In this document: piece by piece, positions 25,745 to 40,085 of the stretch
How positions within the stretch are numbered: the stretch's first letter is position 1
How the letters are laid out: every line of letters begins with the position of its first letter
From: Mastigias papua
Lineage: Eukaryota > Cnidaria > Scyphozoa > Rhizostomeae > Mastigiidae
Reading direction: 5' to 3'
DNA: 64,000 bases
Assembly (NCBI GenBank): GCA_964019165.1
Contig: OZ025271.1
Coordinates: 2,478,501 to 2,542,500 of the forward strand
Position numbers and translations under genes: made by a program
The notes under the pieces: model-generated
What the model was told of the DNA's origin: nothing
The model's input: only the letters and a program-made list of their open reading frames with translations
Databases searched by the model: none

Positions 25745-27186
25745 CTATTAGTTTTCTAGATGTTCAGGCTAATATAATCCAGGGGTAGCTATTGTGACTA
25801 CTTTATTTTGCAAACCTACTCATTCCCATCAGTATTTGCATAAAACGTATTTTCACCCTTGGCACTGCAAGAAGACTATACCCTATAGTCAGGTACTTTG
25901 GTTACGGTGCATATGCTCTGAAGATCGGGAGTTTTATGCTAGGTTAGGGGATCTGACTGGCTGGTTGGGGAATAGGTGATATGAGGAGTTTTTCATATGG
26001 GATTAAATAGCTAAGACGCAAAAGAAGATAGTCTTGCTTTTAACTCTTACAAAAGCCTAGAGAGATGTCTACAGTCCCACTGGTCACCGCATATCACTCA
26101 GCACTCAACAGCTTTGGCAAAGTGGCTAGGGAACTCCATGGTATGCTTTCTCTATCGGAGGAACATAAATGGATGTTTTATGAGCCTCTGCTTGGGTCAT
26201 TCAGACGTTGTCAGAATATTAAGGGTATTTTAATTACAATGAAGCTGTATAAGATAGCGGAAGGGGAGTATGATGAAAGGGGTGTATTCCGTGTGGTAAG
26301 CCCAATTGTCAAGTATGTAATGTTATGTATGGTAATGCTACTTTTCGATCCAAAACTACTAACATAGAATGCAAAAGTAACTTTTCGATTCATTGTGATT
26401 GGCACAATGTGGCGCATCTCATGGAATGTGGAGTTTGTGGTGTACAGTATGTAAGTAGTACATGCATGCCTTTTCAAAGTCGATTTAATAACAACAACTA
26501 ATTCAGTTGTAAATTTGGATCATGGTAGTCCAGGGAATCTTGATGCTGATTTGTCTTGTACTTCACCAGGGGAGGGCCTGGGGATTACTTAAGGATGTTA
26601 ATGTTACTATAAATGATAGACTTGAATAACTTTTTCACCTCCAGCCATACTGTTGGACATGTGAAAGTTTAAGTTGTGTAGTCTATTCTTGTGCATACGG
26701 GTAAGTCTCGTAGCATGTTACTTTATTTCGGCTTTCATCTTCCTTTTCTCTTATGAATTTCTCCTTTTGTCACTTATTGTCTCTTTCTCTCTTTCCTTCA
26801 CTCTTTATAGTTGCCACATCTGTCCTTTAGCGTTTGTTTGTCTCGCCATATCTATACAGCACGTCATATACAAACCCTGCTACTTCCTCGTGCTTTTAGT
26901 CGTTTGTTCTTAACTGTTTGCTCTCGGCCCCATGCGGTAACGCCATTATTAGTATTTCACAATTTACTATTTCCTCTGTTCTATTGTTCTTTATGTACTT
27001 TGTACTCCTCTGGTTATATTGCGTTTGCTCTATTAAGGCTTTTATTGTAATATGTTTTTCTTTATTGTTTTTTTGTTTTATGTACTTTACTGGTTGTGTA
27101 TAGGTACGCTCTGTATGTGAAGAGAACAGAAAAATTGTTCTGTCTAAGCCGTTAGCGATAGGTCAACGAATTAGTAGATTTCTGAT

Positions 27187-27279
<93 letters not shown>

Positions 27280-27380
27280 GTTTGTCTGTTTATGTATGTA
27301 TATATTTGAAGAGAATGACAGACTCGAGACACAATTTCAACTTTTAAAAAGTGTCGGGACAATCGTTCATCAGTTAAATA
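25745..27380 (+). mobile_element. Older PLE relic
   Basis: Plus-strand pieces match the arm PLE: AISFLDVQA, LFCKPTHSHQYLHKTYFHPW, CICSEDREFYARLGDLTGWL and VTAYHSALNSFGK in the post-RT region; then NVAHLMECGVCGVQYVSST, the GIY-YIG region, near 26400-26460. It is far more diverged from the arm copies than they are from each other, with many stops. A decayed hammerhead-like motif on the opposite strand lies near 27350-27380 beside a (GT)n run. Confidence 0.8.
27192..27278. repeat. (GT)n run
   Basis: About 43 GT units inside the 3' part of the PLE relic, where the arm copies have (TA)n. Confidence 0.97.
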
Positions 27381-27508
27381 TATACCAATATACTACAGAC
27401 ATTTAGGTATATATGCAAGCTATGTATAGGTACGTAAATGTATCACAATTTGCGTGACAATAGCTTAGTTTTTCATAATGAAATTAATGATCTATTGTTT
27501 AATTGTAG

Positions 27509-27547
27509 ACTGATGGTTATAGCTACAAAGACATTGACACTCATGTG
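27509..27547 (+). CDS. Host gene exon 4, duplicate of exon 3
   Basis: 39 nt between TTAATTGTAG and GTG|GTAATTTTAC, phase 0 at both ends. The translation TDGYSYKDIDTHV begins like exon 3 but is shorter. The start of the following intron is homologous to that after exon 3. It may be an alternative cassette exon or a non-functional duplicate. No downstream exon is identified. Confidence 0.45.
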
Positions 27548-30500
27548 GTAATTTTACAGCTTTGTTTAGTGTTGCTTTTTGAAGGTTTATGATTTGTCTT
27601 GTCCAATTACTTCCTGACTAGAATATAACTTTCTAACCATTTTAGTCACTTCGTTATATTAATGTTAGAAAGTTGAAATAAACAATAATTTGATTTTATG
27701 TAGTAGACGATTACTCAAGTTGTAATAGACCACAGCTAATAAGTGACTTCTAAACCTATAAATGTGGTTAGGTGTTGTAGGTACCTTTGCCTTTTTTAAT
27801 AGACAGTAAATTCACAGCCTTGTACATTCACAGCCTTCAGCACTTATCTAAAGATTGGCTTAAGTGCTGATTGCAGAAGATATATAGTATATGTTTTGCT
27901 TAGCAATTGGCTAGTATGTTTTTTGGCAACTGCACTTCTAGCTTATGTCGATGTGCAGCCTCCGACTTTAGAAGAATATTATTGTAAAGACTGTGGCGCA
28001 CTCGATTTTACAGAAAAAGGCTGTCTTTTATGATACTAACATCAGCAAGGAAATATCCTCTATTCTTCCATAAAACACGTTGTATCAGTAATTGTGTCTC
28101 TGGATATTTTTGCAAAGATTTCATTATGAATTTAAGATTAGTAACTTCTATTAACCTTTGGACAGCCTGTATGATTGTTTGAAGGATGTTTCATTTGAAT
28201 ATTTATTTTTAAAGAACACTGTAAGCATATTAAGGGCCATTGAGAAAAGCAATGTATTTGATAGTTTGATGTAATTTGATGTAATTTTATTAGATTCTAC
28301 ATTAAAGAGAAACTTTGAAATTATGTCACTTTGCTTTTGTACTTCATACGTAGCCCCTTCCCTCTTAACAGAACTTCTCTATCTTTTAGCTCTATATGTC
28401 CATCAATTATCATCTCCTTTTCACATCAAAGGGACTTCTCCTTCTTTCATGGCCATTTCTACCGTTTTCCTTCCAATCTCCAGCATAGTTCCTTTTCTAG
28501 CCACTCCTTCGTTTTAAATCATTTCCTACCCTAGTTTGGGACACAATTAATTGTCTCCTAATTGTCTCTGCAGTTTGCCTTTTCTTTGCAATCTCTTATT
28601 TTTCCTATTGCTTTTAACAGCTTGTTCTTGCTCGGCATTTTCCTTCTTTTCAGGCATTTTACTGCAGCTCCTGATGTTATCCTAAATTCTCAGAGGGTGC
28701 AATGTTACTTGCTCTTAGTTCTTCTTGCAGCCCTTCACTAAATTCACAAATGTAACTGCAACTGTCCTATGGTCAGTGGAAAACTTTGGCTGCTAAAGAT
28801 TGAAAAATTTTTCAGCTATTTGAGCCTAGATTTCCCTCTTTCCAATGTTTAAAATGAGTAGTTATATCAAGGTGATGTACAATATTGTGCTCTTCTGTGC
28901 AGGGAATTCTTGTCCAGGTCAAACTGATGCTTTTCTGGAACGTCTGCATATCATACCACATTTGAAGCATCTAGTCCTTTAAGGCCACTATATTTGCAAG
29001 CCCATTAGATGCCAACTATATCAAACGTATTGAGACTGGATTGCACATGACTTTGAAGATTCAAATATTTGACATTTCTAGAGCTCACTTTCTAATTCTT
29101 GATTTTTCATTTTACAGTTTTGTGTCGTAACTGAAAAATTGCACTATTGAGCTGTGTACTTTAATGCTTCATCTTGCTTCTTGTGCTTCTTCTTACCTTT
29201 TGAACAAAACATTGCGTTCTTACAAAGTTGTGAATTCTTTTGTAACATTCTTCATTTGAGCTTTCTGAAATGATGCTGCCTTGTATGCCAGTACAAATGT
29301 CAAGCAAAAAACTTGAAAGTATCATCCACTATTATACACTTTCTAAAGTAAAGCTAGTACGTTTTTAACTAATGGTTAGGAAAGTGCCTTTAGAACAATG
29401 CATCCAGTTGTTCTTGCATTTATCTAACTTGTACTACCTGCATTGTAGTGGTGCCATGAAAGTTCGTTGATTCAAAGGATCATTATCATTGAAATTCTCT
29501 TAGCCAGATGATCTTTGCAAGCAAGAACATAAGTAGCAGACTATTAGATGAAGCGTGTTTGGGATACCCGTAACTTAACTCCAAATTTACCGTTTTTGAG
29601 GCCGTTCCCTCCTCGTCTCGTAACACTCTGTGCTCTACATATTAGTTGAACAAAAACATAATAGATCAAGGTACTCTCCCTTCCACTTAGAAGCATTATG
29701 TAACGGCTGAATGATCCCTTTTTATATAGCACCAGCAGTGCAGGACCTTCAACGACTACCAGACTTTGATCATTCAGAAAAACCAGAGTATAAAGGATCT
29801 GGTATTATTGCAAACGCAATGAAGAGGCAGGAAAAAACTATCCACAGCTGGAAGCATTTTCTATGGAAGGTAGATTGACAAGTAAATGGTCTGTTGGTAC
29901 TGCAGATCTTCACTACAGCTCGGAAAAGCGAGAAAATTCTTTAGTCACGCTGACAAGCTTCTTTTCGTCCAACATACTCTGACGAGTGCCCTTTTCAGCT
30001 GTAGAGAGACAAGTCAACAGAAGTGGCGTTTTCCTATGTCACGCTATTGTATAGGCTTTTGTTAGTCTCCATCCGTTCCTATGTCACGATTCATAAACTC
30101 ACAAACTACCTGAGGATGCAACAACACGGAATTGACGGCAAGCAGTTAAGAAGCAATGTAGTCAATAGGGATTGTCAGGAATTTGAGATAGATATTGTAA
30201 ATGTTGACGATTTTCAACTGACATTGTACGATATTATAGCAATGCACAATTAAATGAATTGTTTAGGTCATTATTTCTCATTAAAATAGCTGGAACTGTC
30301 TCTGGTAAGCTTGCAGTGAATGGCAGGAAAGAGTATAAGAAGCACGATGGAATTTTTTCTCCATCTAACAGATCTGCAATGATCTACAGTTATCTCGTAA
30401 TATGTACAATGCCTTGTGACTGATAGAACGAGACTATCCACTCCACGTCAGAATATTGTAAAAGTATACAGGTGTTACTACCGGTAGACTATCTATTCAC

Positions 30501-32160
30501 TCTCAAATAACACTTAGGAAACTAAACCTTGATACCACCTAACGTTTAATTTGGAAAAGACCCTCAGTATTATGAGTTGCAATGCATTATTTATTTCGCA
30601 TTCCAATGATATAGAGCAGTGATTACATGTTTCAATTTATGGCTTCGATGTGTTTGTCAAGTCATTGCTCGCTGGTTTGGCTACAGTATTTCTAAAGAGT
30701 GGAATGTAAGGAGCAGTAAATTGTTGTCAATTGGATAAGTAGATTAATTGTAAAGATGATGATAGCTGTAGATAAGAATTGAAGCAGCAATCGATTCTAC
30801 TAGTAGTCTACATACTAGACAGGTAGCGAAGTTAATTTTGAAAACCAAAGCACTTAGACAAGTGTTGACGTTCTTATATCGATGACTTGCATTTTTTGTT
30901 CCCTACCCTATCATATTCACAGTATTACACTATTTTAATTGCGCACAATGTGGCCCAAAGTGATGGTAGACCAAATTGCTTCCCTGCCATTTTAAAGGCC
31001 AACATAAAAGGGCCAACAAGGTAGCCAACTTGTGAAGTGAAAAATGAACCCTGATCAGTGCAAGTAATGGAGAGGCATAGTTTTAAAACTGGTTTTTAAC
31101 CTGTGGAAATAGAAATTTTGGGACTAACTATGTGCTTCATAGTTTAGAGTCGATAGTGTCATATAATCTCGATAGTGTCAGTTTCTTTTCAAAATTGCTA
31201 AAACTCCCCGAGAATAGGTAGACATAAGCATGTTTCCGTCGATTTCAGAAGATTTCAATTTTGAAATTTTCCTAGTGGAGCATAACCTGGATCCCTTAGA
31301 CATACCTGGCCTGTACTTTGCGAGATTCGGTAGCCTCTCCAGTTACAAATATGGTCCCTGCTTGAGTCCAATGATGCAGGCATTAAATTATGGAGAATAA
31401 ATTACTTATAGGCTATTTTTGCCTCTGCTGATGATTTCTTTGCTTTGATCTTTCGCCATATTTCAAGAAGATCTATTTTTCTATTTTAGGTGAGGGCAGC
31501 AGCCGGTAAGCTATTGCTTAATTTTTGTAATTTCTCTATGCACTGATTACTTATTTATTACTGTTAGTCTGTAGGCCTCGGTGACTTGTGGAGTGTTAAG
31601 GAAATATAGAAAGACATTGTTCTCTTTAACTTATGACCTGAAATAGTAAGTCATACATGATATGATTGATATGATATGGTGTTAAAGTGTTTGTGTGTAT
31701 TTGTGTGTGTGTTTGGTGTATTTGTTTCCTCAGTTTTGGGTAGTATGATATTTTTCATAGAAATGTTGAATTAATGAGAGCATCGTTCAGTTGTCATCTC
31801 ATGGATGATTGTTTTAAAGTAATTAACATTTGTTTGACATAGCTGTGTGCTACGTCATGTGAACTCTCATAATTCAATGAACAGAACACAAGGGAAGCAG
31901 GTTACGCTTCAGTTCAATGAGCATCAAAGTTCTCAAAATAGACCCTATTCTCAATGCGACTCGTTGTCTTTTCACATAGCCAGGTGACACTTGTCTCAGG
32001 TACTATAATCTTATGATGTGGCGGGTTTATTTGTATAAGTAAATATTGTATTTTATACATGATATGACATAGTAGAAAGAAATTGAAAAGCATGTAGATA
32101 TTGTATATTATCTGACTTAGTTTATACACGATATGACTCAGAAAAGAATGCGTTTTTCAT
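27548..32160. other. Inner spacer, no recognised gene
   Basis: This holds intron-like homology to exon 3's intron for about 120 bp, a partial foldback element near 29935-30015, and otherwise sequence I cannot assign. Open frames at 28323-28534 and 30023-30253 have no recognisable motifs. Homology to the right arm begins at 32161. Confidence 0.45.
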
Positions 32161-32196
32161 GTGTGTGTGTGTGTGTGCGTGCGTGTGTGTGTGTGT

Positions 32197-32279
<83 letters not shown>
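32161..32279. repeat. (TG)n run at the inner palindrome breakpoint
   Basis: About 119 bp of TG units with a few interruptions near 32178-32202. It pairs with the 45-bp CA run of the left arm. Confidence 0.95.
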
Positions 32280-32282
<3 letters not shown>

Positions 32283-32289
32283 ACATGAC

Positions 32290-32530
32290 CTACGTTGTGG
32301 GGACAGATATGTAGCTACACACCAGCCTTGTGGGGACTGTCGTACTTGTGGGGACAATTTTTCTGTCCCCACAAGGTACATTGCCTAGATGCCTTTAAAA
32401 CGTCATTTGCAGACCTTCTACACGGTTTTCGTGATGTCCCCACAAGGTGTGTGTATGGTGTGTATGTGTATATTTGTGGGGACATTTTAACACTCATGTC
32501 ACTTTTCCAACCTAGTGCTTGTGGGGACAA
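32290..32530. repeat. GTCCCCACAA motif cluster, right arm
   Basis: The mirrored copy of 10225-10462, with the same mixed-orientation motifs next to the TG run. Confidence 0.75.
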
Positions 32531-33180
32531 ATTATACACAAACTGAAAAAATCCTATTTCTGACCACATTCATTCATTATTACATCAGCCAAACTGTTAC
32601 TCTTTTAAAATCGTATCTATGAAGTCCTAAATTACCGTTAAAACTAGCTTAACTCTGCCAGGATGATTGACTGCAAAATTCAACACAATTTATATTTGAT
32701 TTCCCTGAAAATCACATTCTGTAATCATTGATATCCTTTTGCAGTAGACTCACTTTGTGCAATTGTAGATCAAAGGTGCGTATATCTATTTGGGGAATGT
32801 GTGCACTGTGGTGAGAGCATAGCTGTGGATTGCACTGACGTTAAACGATTTTCAACTATTGAGTTGCTGTCTTTTACTTAGAGATCGACCGAAAGTTTGA
32901 AAATGACTCTTTCCACCATGTATTGAGTGAACCGAATAAGCATATGGGAAATGAAAGTAAATAGGAAAGTTGTTCATCGAAGTATATCCATGTGTTTTAT
33001 GTTCAAATCCACATTGTTGTTCTATCCCCAATTATTAATTTTCAGATCATATTTGAAACCCAAATATCATTCATGATCCCCGATTATGTATTGCTGAAGA
33101 GTAGCTATATAGCTTTTTTGAGACTTAACCTATAGTACTGAGCTCGTCCAATTCTGTGTTGTGTTGCTAGTAACATTTGG
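32531..33180. other. Arm sequence without recognised gene
   Basis: Mirrored copy of about 9560-10224. It includes the satellite-flanking module B near 33010-33180. Confidence 0.5.
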
Positions 33181-33204
33181 GGAACATCTATCATAAAATT
33201 TGCT

Positions 33205-33366
33205 CATCTCATTGTCTGTACGTTATGTTATATAACATAAATATCTTCAGAAGGAGTGCGTATATATTTCAAAAACATATTCATATATCTACTGTGAACC
33301 CCAAAAGTATCTACATATCACTGTTTGAACTATATGCTTATATACCTTACATTTCCCCAGAACGTG

Positions 33367-33368
<2 letters not shown>
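33205..33368 (-). repeat. Diverged 112-bp satellite monomers, right arm
   Basis: Mirrored copy of 9386-9545, containing GTTATATAACATAAATATCT with a decayed box. Confidence 0.8.

Positions 33369-33458
<90 letters not shown>
33369..33458. repeat. (TA)n run
   Basis: Counterpart of 9302-9385. Confidence 0.97.
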
Positions 33459-33460
<2 letters not shown>

Positions 33461-33507
33461 TGACTCAAATTGCTCCAATCACAAAGAAATTTTTAAAAAC
33501 ATAAATA

Positions 33508-33720
<213 letters not shown>

Positions 33721-33796
33721 GTCACAAAGCTACAAGCAAGCAAGTAATTTATAAGTATAGAGAGACTTTAAGAAATAAAATTACACTATTTAAAAC

Positions 33797-33819
33797 GTTT
33801 CGGCACAAGCCTTCATTAG
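33797..33819 (-). pseudogene. Hammerhead-like core, damaged
   Basis: Counterpart of 8874-8896, but the core reads CTAATGA rather than CTGATGA. That G is invariant in hammerhead ribozymes, so loss of cleavage is expected. Confidence 0.6.
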
Positions 33820-34246
33820 TAATATCATACCAGCCACATTTTGCGCTTCTATAACCATAATGCAAAGGAACAATATATAATTATGCTAAAACAAAACCGT
33901 ACTCTACACAATACAACAGGACTACAATGAATAACACCTAAAATTGAAAAGAGGGGAAATGAGAGTTCGCACAGAAGATACGGGTGTAAAAGGGGATGAT
34001 GCTGTCCCTCCCACTGGAGTTAGAAGAAAACCATGCAAAACAAATGTAAATGGGGAATGCAATAGAAAGAAAGCCAAACACAAACTAAAATAGATTATAT
34101 AGAGAGCAAAGAAACCTAATACGAACAAAGACTGGATAAATAAAATGTAGAGCAACCTAAATAACTGGAATAAAAACAAAGTACATCGTAGACAGCGGAG
34201 AGTATGTAAATAAAAACAAACCAATAAACTGTAATAAATAATAATA

Positions 34247-34700
34247 CTATGTGTCTACTTCCCTAACATTAAGGCCCTGGGGTGTGACAGTGTCTAGCTT
34301 ATGTTGCCAGAAACTCTCACGTATCCTATCTCCCCCAACAAGCTTATCAATTATAGTAACAAGAATGTCTTCCAGAAACCCATGATGTCCCTCCTCAGAA
34401 AAGTGCCTAAAGAAGTCCATCTGGGGAACTGAAGACCCTGACCTAAACCTACGATAGCATGCCTTATAATTATTAATCCTAAGCCTAAAATGCGTGCTAG
34501 TACTACCCACATAGTGGAAATTACACACAACACAATCAAACAAGTACACAACATTCGACGAATCACAATTAAATGAAAAGTTAATCTTACATTCCTTCTT
34601 AGTTACGTGGGAATGGAAACCATCATTATCAGACATAGATTGACACACTTGACATCTGGACTTTTCACAATGAGCAAAACCCCTTTTATACAGTTATTGT
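34247..34700 (-). pseudogene. PLE GIY-YIG endonuclease domain, right arm
   Basis: Same VVYLFDC, YVGST and RIRESFWQHKL motifs as in the left arm. One change, Arg to Leu, lies before VTII. It is still open as a domain but disconnected from the RT. Confidence 0.85.
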
Positions 34701-34826
34701 TGTAAGTAAGTCTAGCACTAACTAATATATCCTTAAGGTTCTTACATCATCTAAATGCAGTGACCGGAGGTTCAGGAAAAACCAACCTATGCTCTTCCAA
34801 ATTGGAAAGCATAGGGTGGAGATCCC

Positions 34827-36443
<1,617 letters not shown>

Positions 36444-36529
36444 GACCTAGAACATTTAACGTGTATACTATAATCTTTTAGGATTGATATTTGCCACATA
36501 ATAGTAAGCCCTATATCTCCTGTTGACCC

Positions 36530-38119
36530 CAAGAGTGTCTAATTATCAGTGTCTGAACTCTATGTTATATAACTTAAATGTCCCCACAAGGTGTGTGTAT
36601 ACATCACTATAATATATTAAGTCCTATATCTACTGTTGACCCCGCGAGTGTCTAATTATCAGTGTCTGAACTTTATGTTATATAACTTAAATGTCCCCAC
36701 AAGGTGTGTGTATATATCACTACAATATAGTAAGTCCTATATCTACTGTGAACTCTGAGAGTGTCTAATTATCAGTGTCTGAACTTTATGTTATATAACT
36801 TAAATGTCCCCACATGGTGAGTGTATATATCACTACAATATAGTAAGTCCTATATCTACTGTTGACCCCGAGAGTGTCTAATTATCAGTGTCTGAACTGT
36901 ATGTTATATAACTTAAATGTCCCCACAAGGTGTGTGTATACATCACTACAATATAGTAAGTCCTATATCTACTGTGGACACCAAGAGTGTTTAATTATCA
37001 GTGTCTGAACTTTATGTTATATAACTTAAATGTCCCCACAAGGTGTGTGTATACATCACTACAATATAGTAAGTCCTATATCTACTGTTGACCCTGAGAG
37101 TGTCTAATTATCAGTGTCTGAACTTTATGTTATATAACTTAAATGTCCCCACAAGGTGTGTGTATACATCACTACAATATAGTAAGTCCTATATCTACTG
37201 TGGCTCCAAAAGTGTCTAATTATCAGTGTCTGACCTTTATGTTATATAACTTAAATGTCCCCACAAGGTGCGTGTGTATATCACTATAATATAGTAAGTC
37301 CTATGTGGACCCCGAGAGTGTCTAATTATCAGTGTCTGAACTTTATGTTATATAACTTAATTGTCCCCACAAGGTGTGTGTATACATCACTACAATATAG
37401 TAAGTCCTATATCTACTGTTGACCCCGAGAGTGTCTAATTATCAGTGTCTGAACTTTATGTTATATAACTTAAATGTCCCCACAAGGTGTGTGTATACAT
37501 CACTACAATATAGTAAGTCCTATATCTACTGTTGACCCCGAGAGTGTCTAAGTATCAGTGTCTGAACTTTATGTTATATAACTTAAATGTCCCCACAAGG
37601 TGAGTGTATATATCACTACAATATAGTAAGTCCTATGTCTACTGTTGACCCCGAGAGTGTCTAATTATCAGTGTCTGAACTTTATGTTATATAACTTAAA
37701 TGTCCCCACAAGGTGTGTGTATACATCACTACAATATAGTAAGTTCTATATCTACTGTGGCCCCAAAAGTATCTAATTATCAGTGTCTGAACTTTATATT
37801 ATATAACTTAAATGTCCCCACAAGGTGAGTGTATATATCACTACAATATAGTAAGTCCTATATCTACTGTTGACCCCGAGAGTGTCTAATTATCAGTGTC
37901 TGAGCTTTATGTTATATAACTTAAATGTCCCCACAAGGTGTGTGTATACATCACTACAATATAGTAAGTTCTATATCTACTGTGGCCCCAAAAGTGTCTA
38001 ATTATCAGTGTCTGAACTTTATGTTATATAACTTAAATGTCCCCACAAGGTGAGTGTATATATCACTGCAATATAGTAAGTTCTATATCTACTGTGGACC
38101 CCGAGAGTATTTAATTATC
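36530..38119 (-). repeat. 112-bp tandem satellite, right arm, inner part
   Basis: About 14 monomers in which the box reads forward as TGTCCCCACAAGGTGTGTG. One short monomer (near 37295) lacks about 11 bp. A hAT element interrupts the array at 38120. Confidence 0.97.
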
Positions 38120-38200
38120 CAGTGGCCGCGCATTGATTTCAAAAGTGGGGGGGGGGGCCAAGCTTACAAATATATCTCGTAATATATTTTTGTAAATCTC

Positions 38201-38201
38201 G

Positions 38202-38250
<49 letters not shown>
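38201..38250. repeat. (TA)n run in hAT
   Basis: Short TA run inside the hAT element just upstream of the nested MITE. Confidence 0.9.
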
Positions 38251-38253
<3 letters not shown>

Positions 38254-38316
38254 TATATTTATATACATATATGAGTTATGTATAGTTATATTACCGATTA
38301 TCATTGTGCTTTAGAC

Positions 38317-38673
38317 CAGTGCTTCCCCAACCATTTTTACGATACGGCACCTGGTCTACATAAATAAATCACACGGGATACCACCAAATAAATATGTGAA
38401 AATACACAGCTAGTGGAGTACAGCCCCTGGTTGATTCCTTATTTCCTAATATCTAATATATTTATCAATCGTTTGTCACTGCTGCTGTCTCTCAAAGCAT
38501 CACTGATTACCAACTGCAGCCAGTTCATTAAGATAAACATAAGACGATTCATTGTCTGCGTGGAATCAGTAATTTTTTGACAAATGAAGCGAGAGTTTGC
38601 AGTTTTTCACAGCACACCTGATGATCTCTTACAGTACACTAGTGTGCCGCGGCACGGTGGTTGGGAGACACTG
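38317..38673. mobile_element. Nested hAT-type MITE
   Basis: 357 bp with terminal inverted repeats (CAGTGCTTCCCCAACCA left; CAGTGTCTCCCAACCACC inverted right) and an exact 8-bp target duplication CTTTAGAC at 38309-38316 and 38674-38681. An 8-bp duplication and CAGTG ends identify a hAT-family non-autonomous element. It inserted into the older hAT. Confidence 0.9.
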
Positions 38674-38769
38674 CTTTAGACAAAAAGTATAGAAGTCTAA
38701 ATTTTAAGATCTCTGTCCAGTTGTTGAAGCTATTGGCTCTTTAAATCGCTCTCTGTAAACAAACAAAAG

Positions 38770-39010
38770 TCGTTTCTGCGATTTGGACGCTTTTCAACAA
38801 ATATATTAGCAACTTTGACCAGTGGCAGCTTATCTACAAGAACTTTGCTTCAATTCAAAATAGAAAGGGAGTTGAATCTCTGCTGTTTCATTGTTGACCG
38901 TAGCCATGTTTTAATTCTTCTAGCCATAGAAAAAGATCTTTCAGGTGTTGCAGTCGTAGCACCACTGACCAATACAACTTTCACAATGAAAACGATATTT
39001 GGTATTAGTG
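38770..39010 (-). pseudogene. hAT transposase C-terminal dimerisation region (hATC)
   Basis: The minus-strand translation includes VVLVSGATTATPERSFS and RRIKTWLRSTM, followed by RFNSLSILN and a stop. This is the conserved C-terminal signature of hAT transposases, the surface that forms dimers. The rest of the transposase is missing or unrecognisable, so the copy is inactive. Confidence 0.85.
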
Positions 39011-39519
39011 ATCTTTTGGTTGTAGAAATGGCTTGAAGACTGGTTGAAATATACAGGAAAGCATGATGTCGAAAGTCAACAAAAACACGTAACGTTTTCT
39101 CATATCACCACACAGAAGGTCAGGGAATGTAAGCCAACGAAAATTAATGGTCACAGGCTTATTATAATCAACCTACTGCTGATGATAACTTTTTAATATC
39201 GGAGCTAATCTTTTATAGAAATGAAAAGAGCCAAAAAGCCAAATAAATCCTCTAAACCAAACTAAATTTTCTAGGCCAAACAAGTTCAGAAAAAGTCAAA
39301 TTTCTGGAATTTGGCTTAGATAAAGCCAATGCACCAACTCTGGAGTAAAATTCCTTTCCTCTATGCTCCTAATTCTTAACTAAAATCATTATTACGGGTT
39401 GTAGAAATGTCACTGAAGTAAAGCTACTAAGCATCACACAGCTTTCCAACTGAAACATTTATATCTGAAAAAAGTGGAGGGGCCATGGCCACCCCGGCCC
39501 CCCTGTTGCGCGGCCGCTG

Positions 39520-40085
39520 TTATTAGTGTCTGAACTTTATGTTATATAACTTAAATGTCCCCACAAGGTGCGTGTGTATATCACTATAATATAGTAAGTC
39601 CTATGTGGACCCCGAGAGTGTCTAATTATCAGTGTCTGAGCTTTATGTTATATAACTTAAATGTCCCCACAAGGTGAGTGTATAAATCACTATAATATAG
39701 TAAGTCCTATATCTACTGTGGCCCCAAAAGTGTCTACTTATCAGTGTCTGAACTTTATGTTATATAACTTAAATGTCCCCACAAGGTGAGTGTATACATC
39801 ACTACAATATAGTAAGTCCTATATCTACTGTGGTCCCAAAAGTGTCTAATTATCAGTGTCTGAACTTTATGTTATATAACTTAAATGTCCCCACAAGGTA
39901 AGTGTATCTTTCACTACAATAGAGTAAGTCCTACATCTACTGTTGACCTCAAGAGTGTCTAATTATCAGTGTCTGAACTCTATGTTATATAAGTTAAGTG
40001 TCCCCACAAGGTGTGCGTATATATCGGTGGAGTACAGTAATTGCTGTATCTACTGTGGAGCCAGAGAGTTTCTATTTATTAGTGT
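39520..40085 (-). repeat. 112-bp satellite, right arm, outer part
   Basis: About five monomers continuing the array after the hAT insertion. The outermost monomers are the most diverged, as in the left arm. One short monomer is near 39600. Confidence 0.95.

Larger units (their letters stand above)
38120..39519 (-). mobile_element. hAT DNA transposon relic with nested MITE
   Basis: 1400 bp with imperfect terminal inverted repeats: CAGTGGCCGCGCA at the left end and CAGCGGCCGCGCA inverted at the right. Subterminal G- or C-rich runs follow. The minus strand encodes part of a hAT C-terminal domain. Flanks are TTATC and TTATT; the usual hAT 8-bp duplication is not clearly visible, perhaps because of a small deletion. 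The insertion lies within a satellite monomer and only in this arm. Confidence 0.8.

Noticed and set aside
28300..28760. Charged minus-strand pieces that look faintly coding
   Set aside because: Interrupted by several stops and frame changes; no family recognised.
31485..31520. Possible 16-nt micro-exon (CTATTTTAG|GTGAGGG...GCCG|GTAAGC)
   Set aside because: It would break the frame after exon 4 and has no independent support.
38112..39527. A clean 8-bp target duplication for the hAT
   Set aside because: Only TTAT is shared exactly by the flanks; alignment to intact monomers suggests a small deletion.
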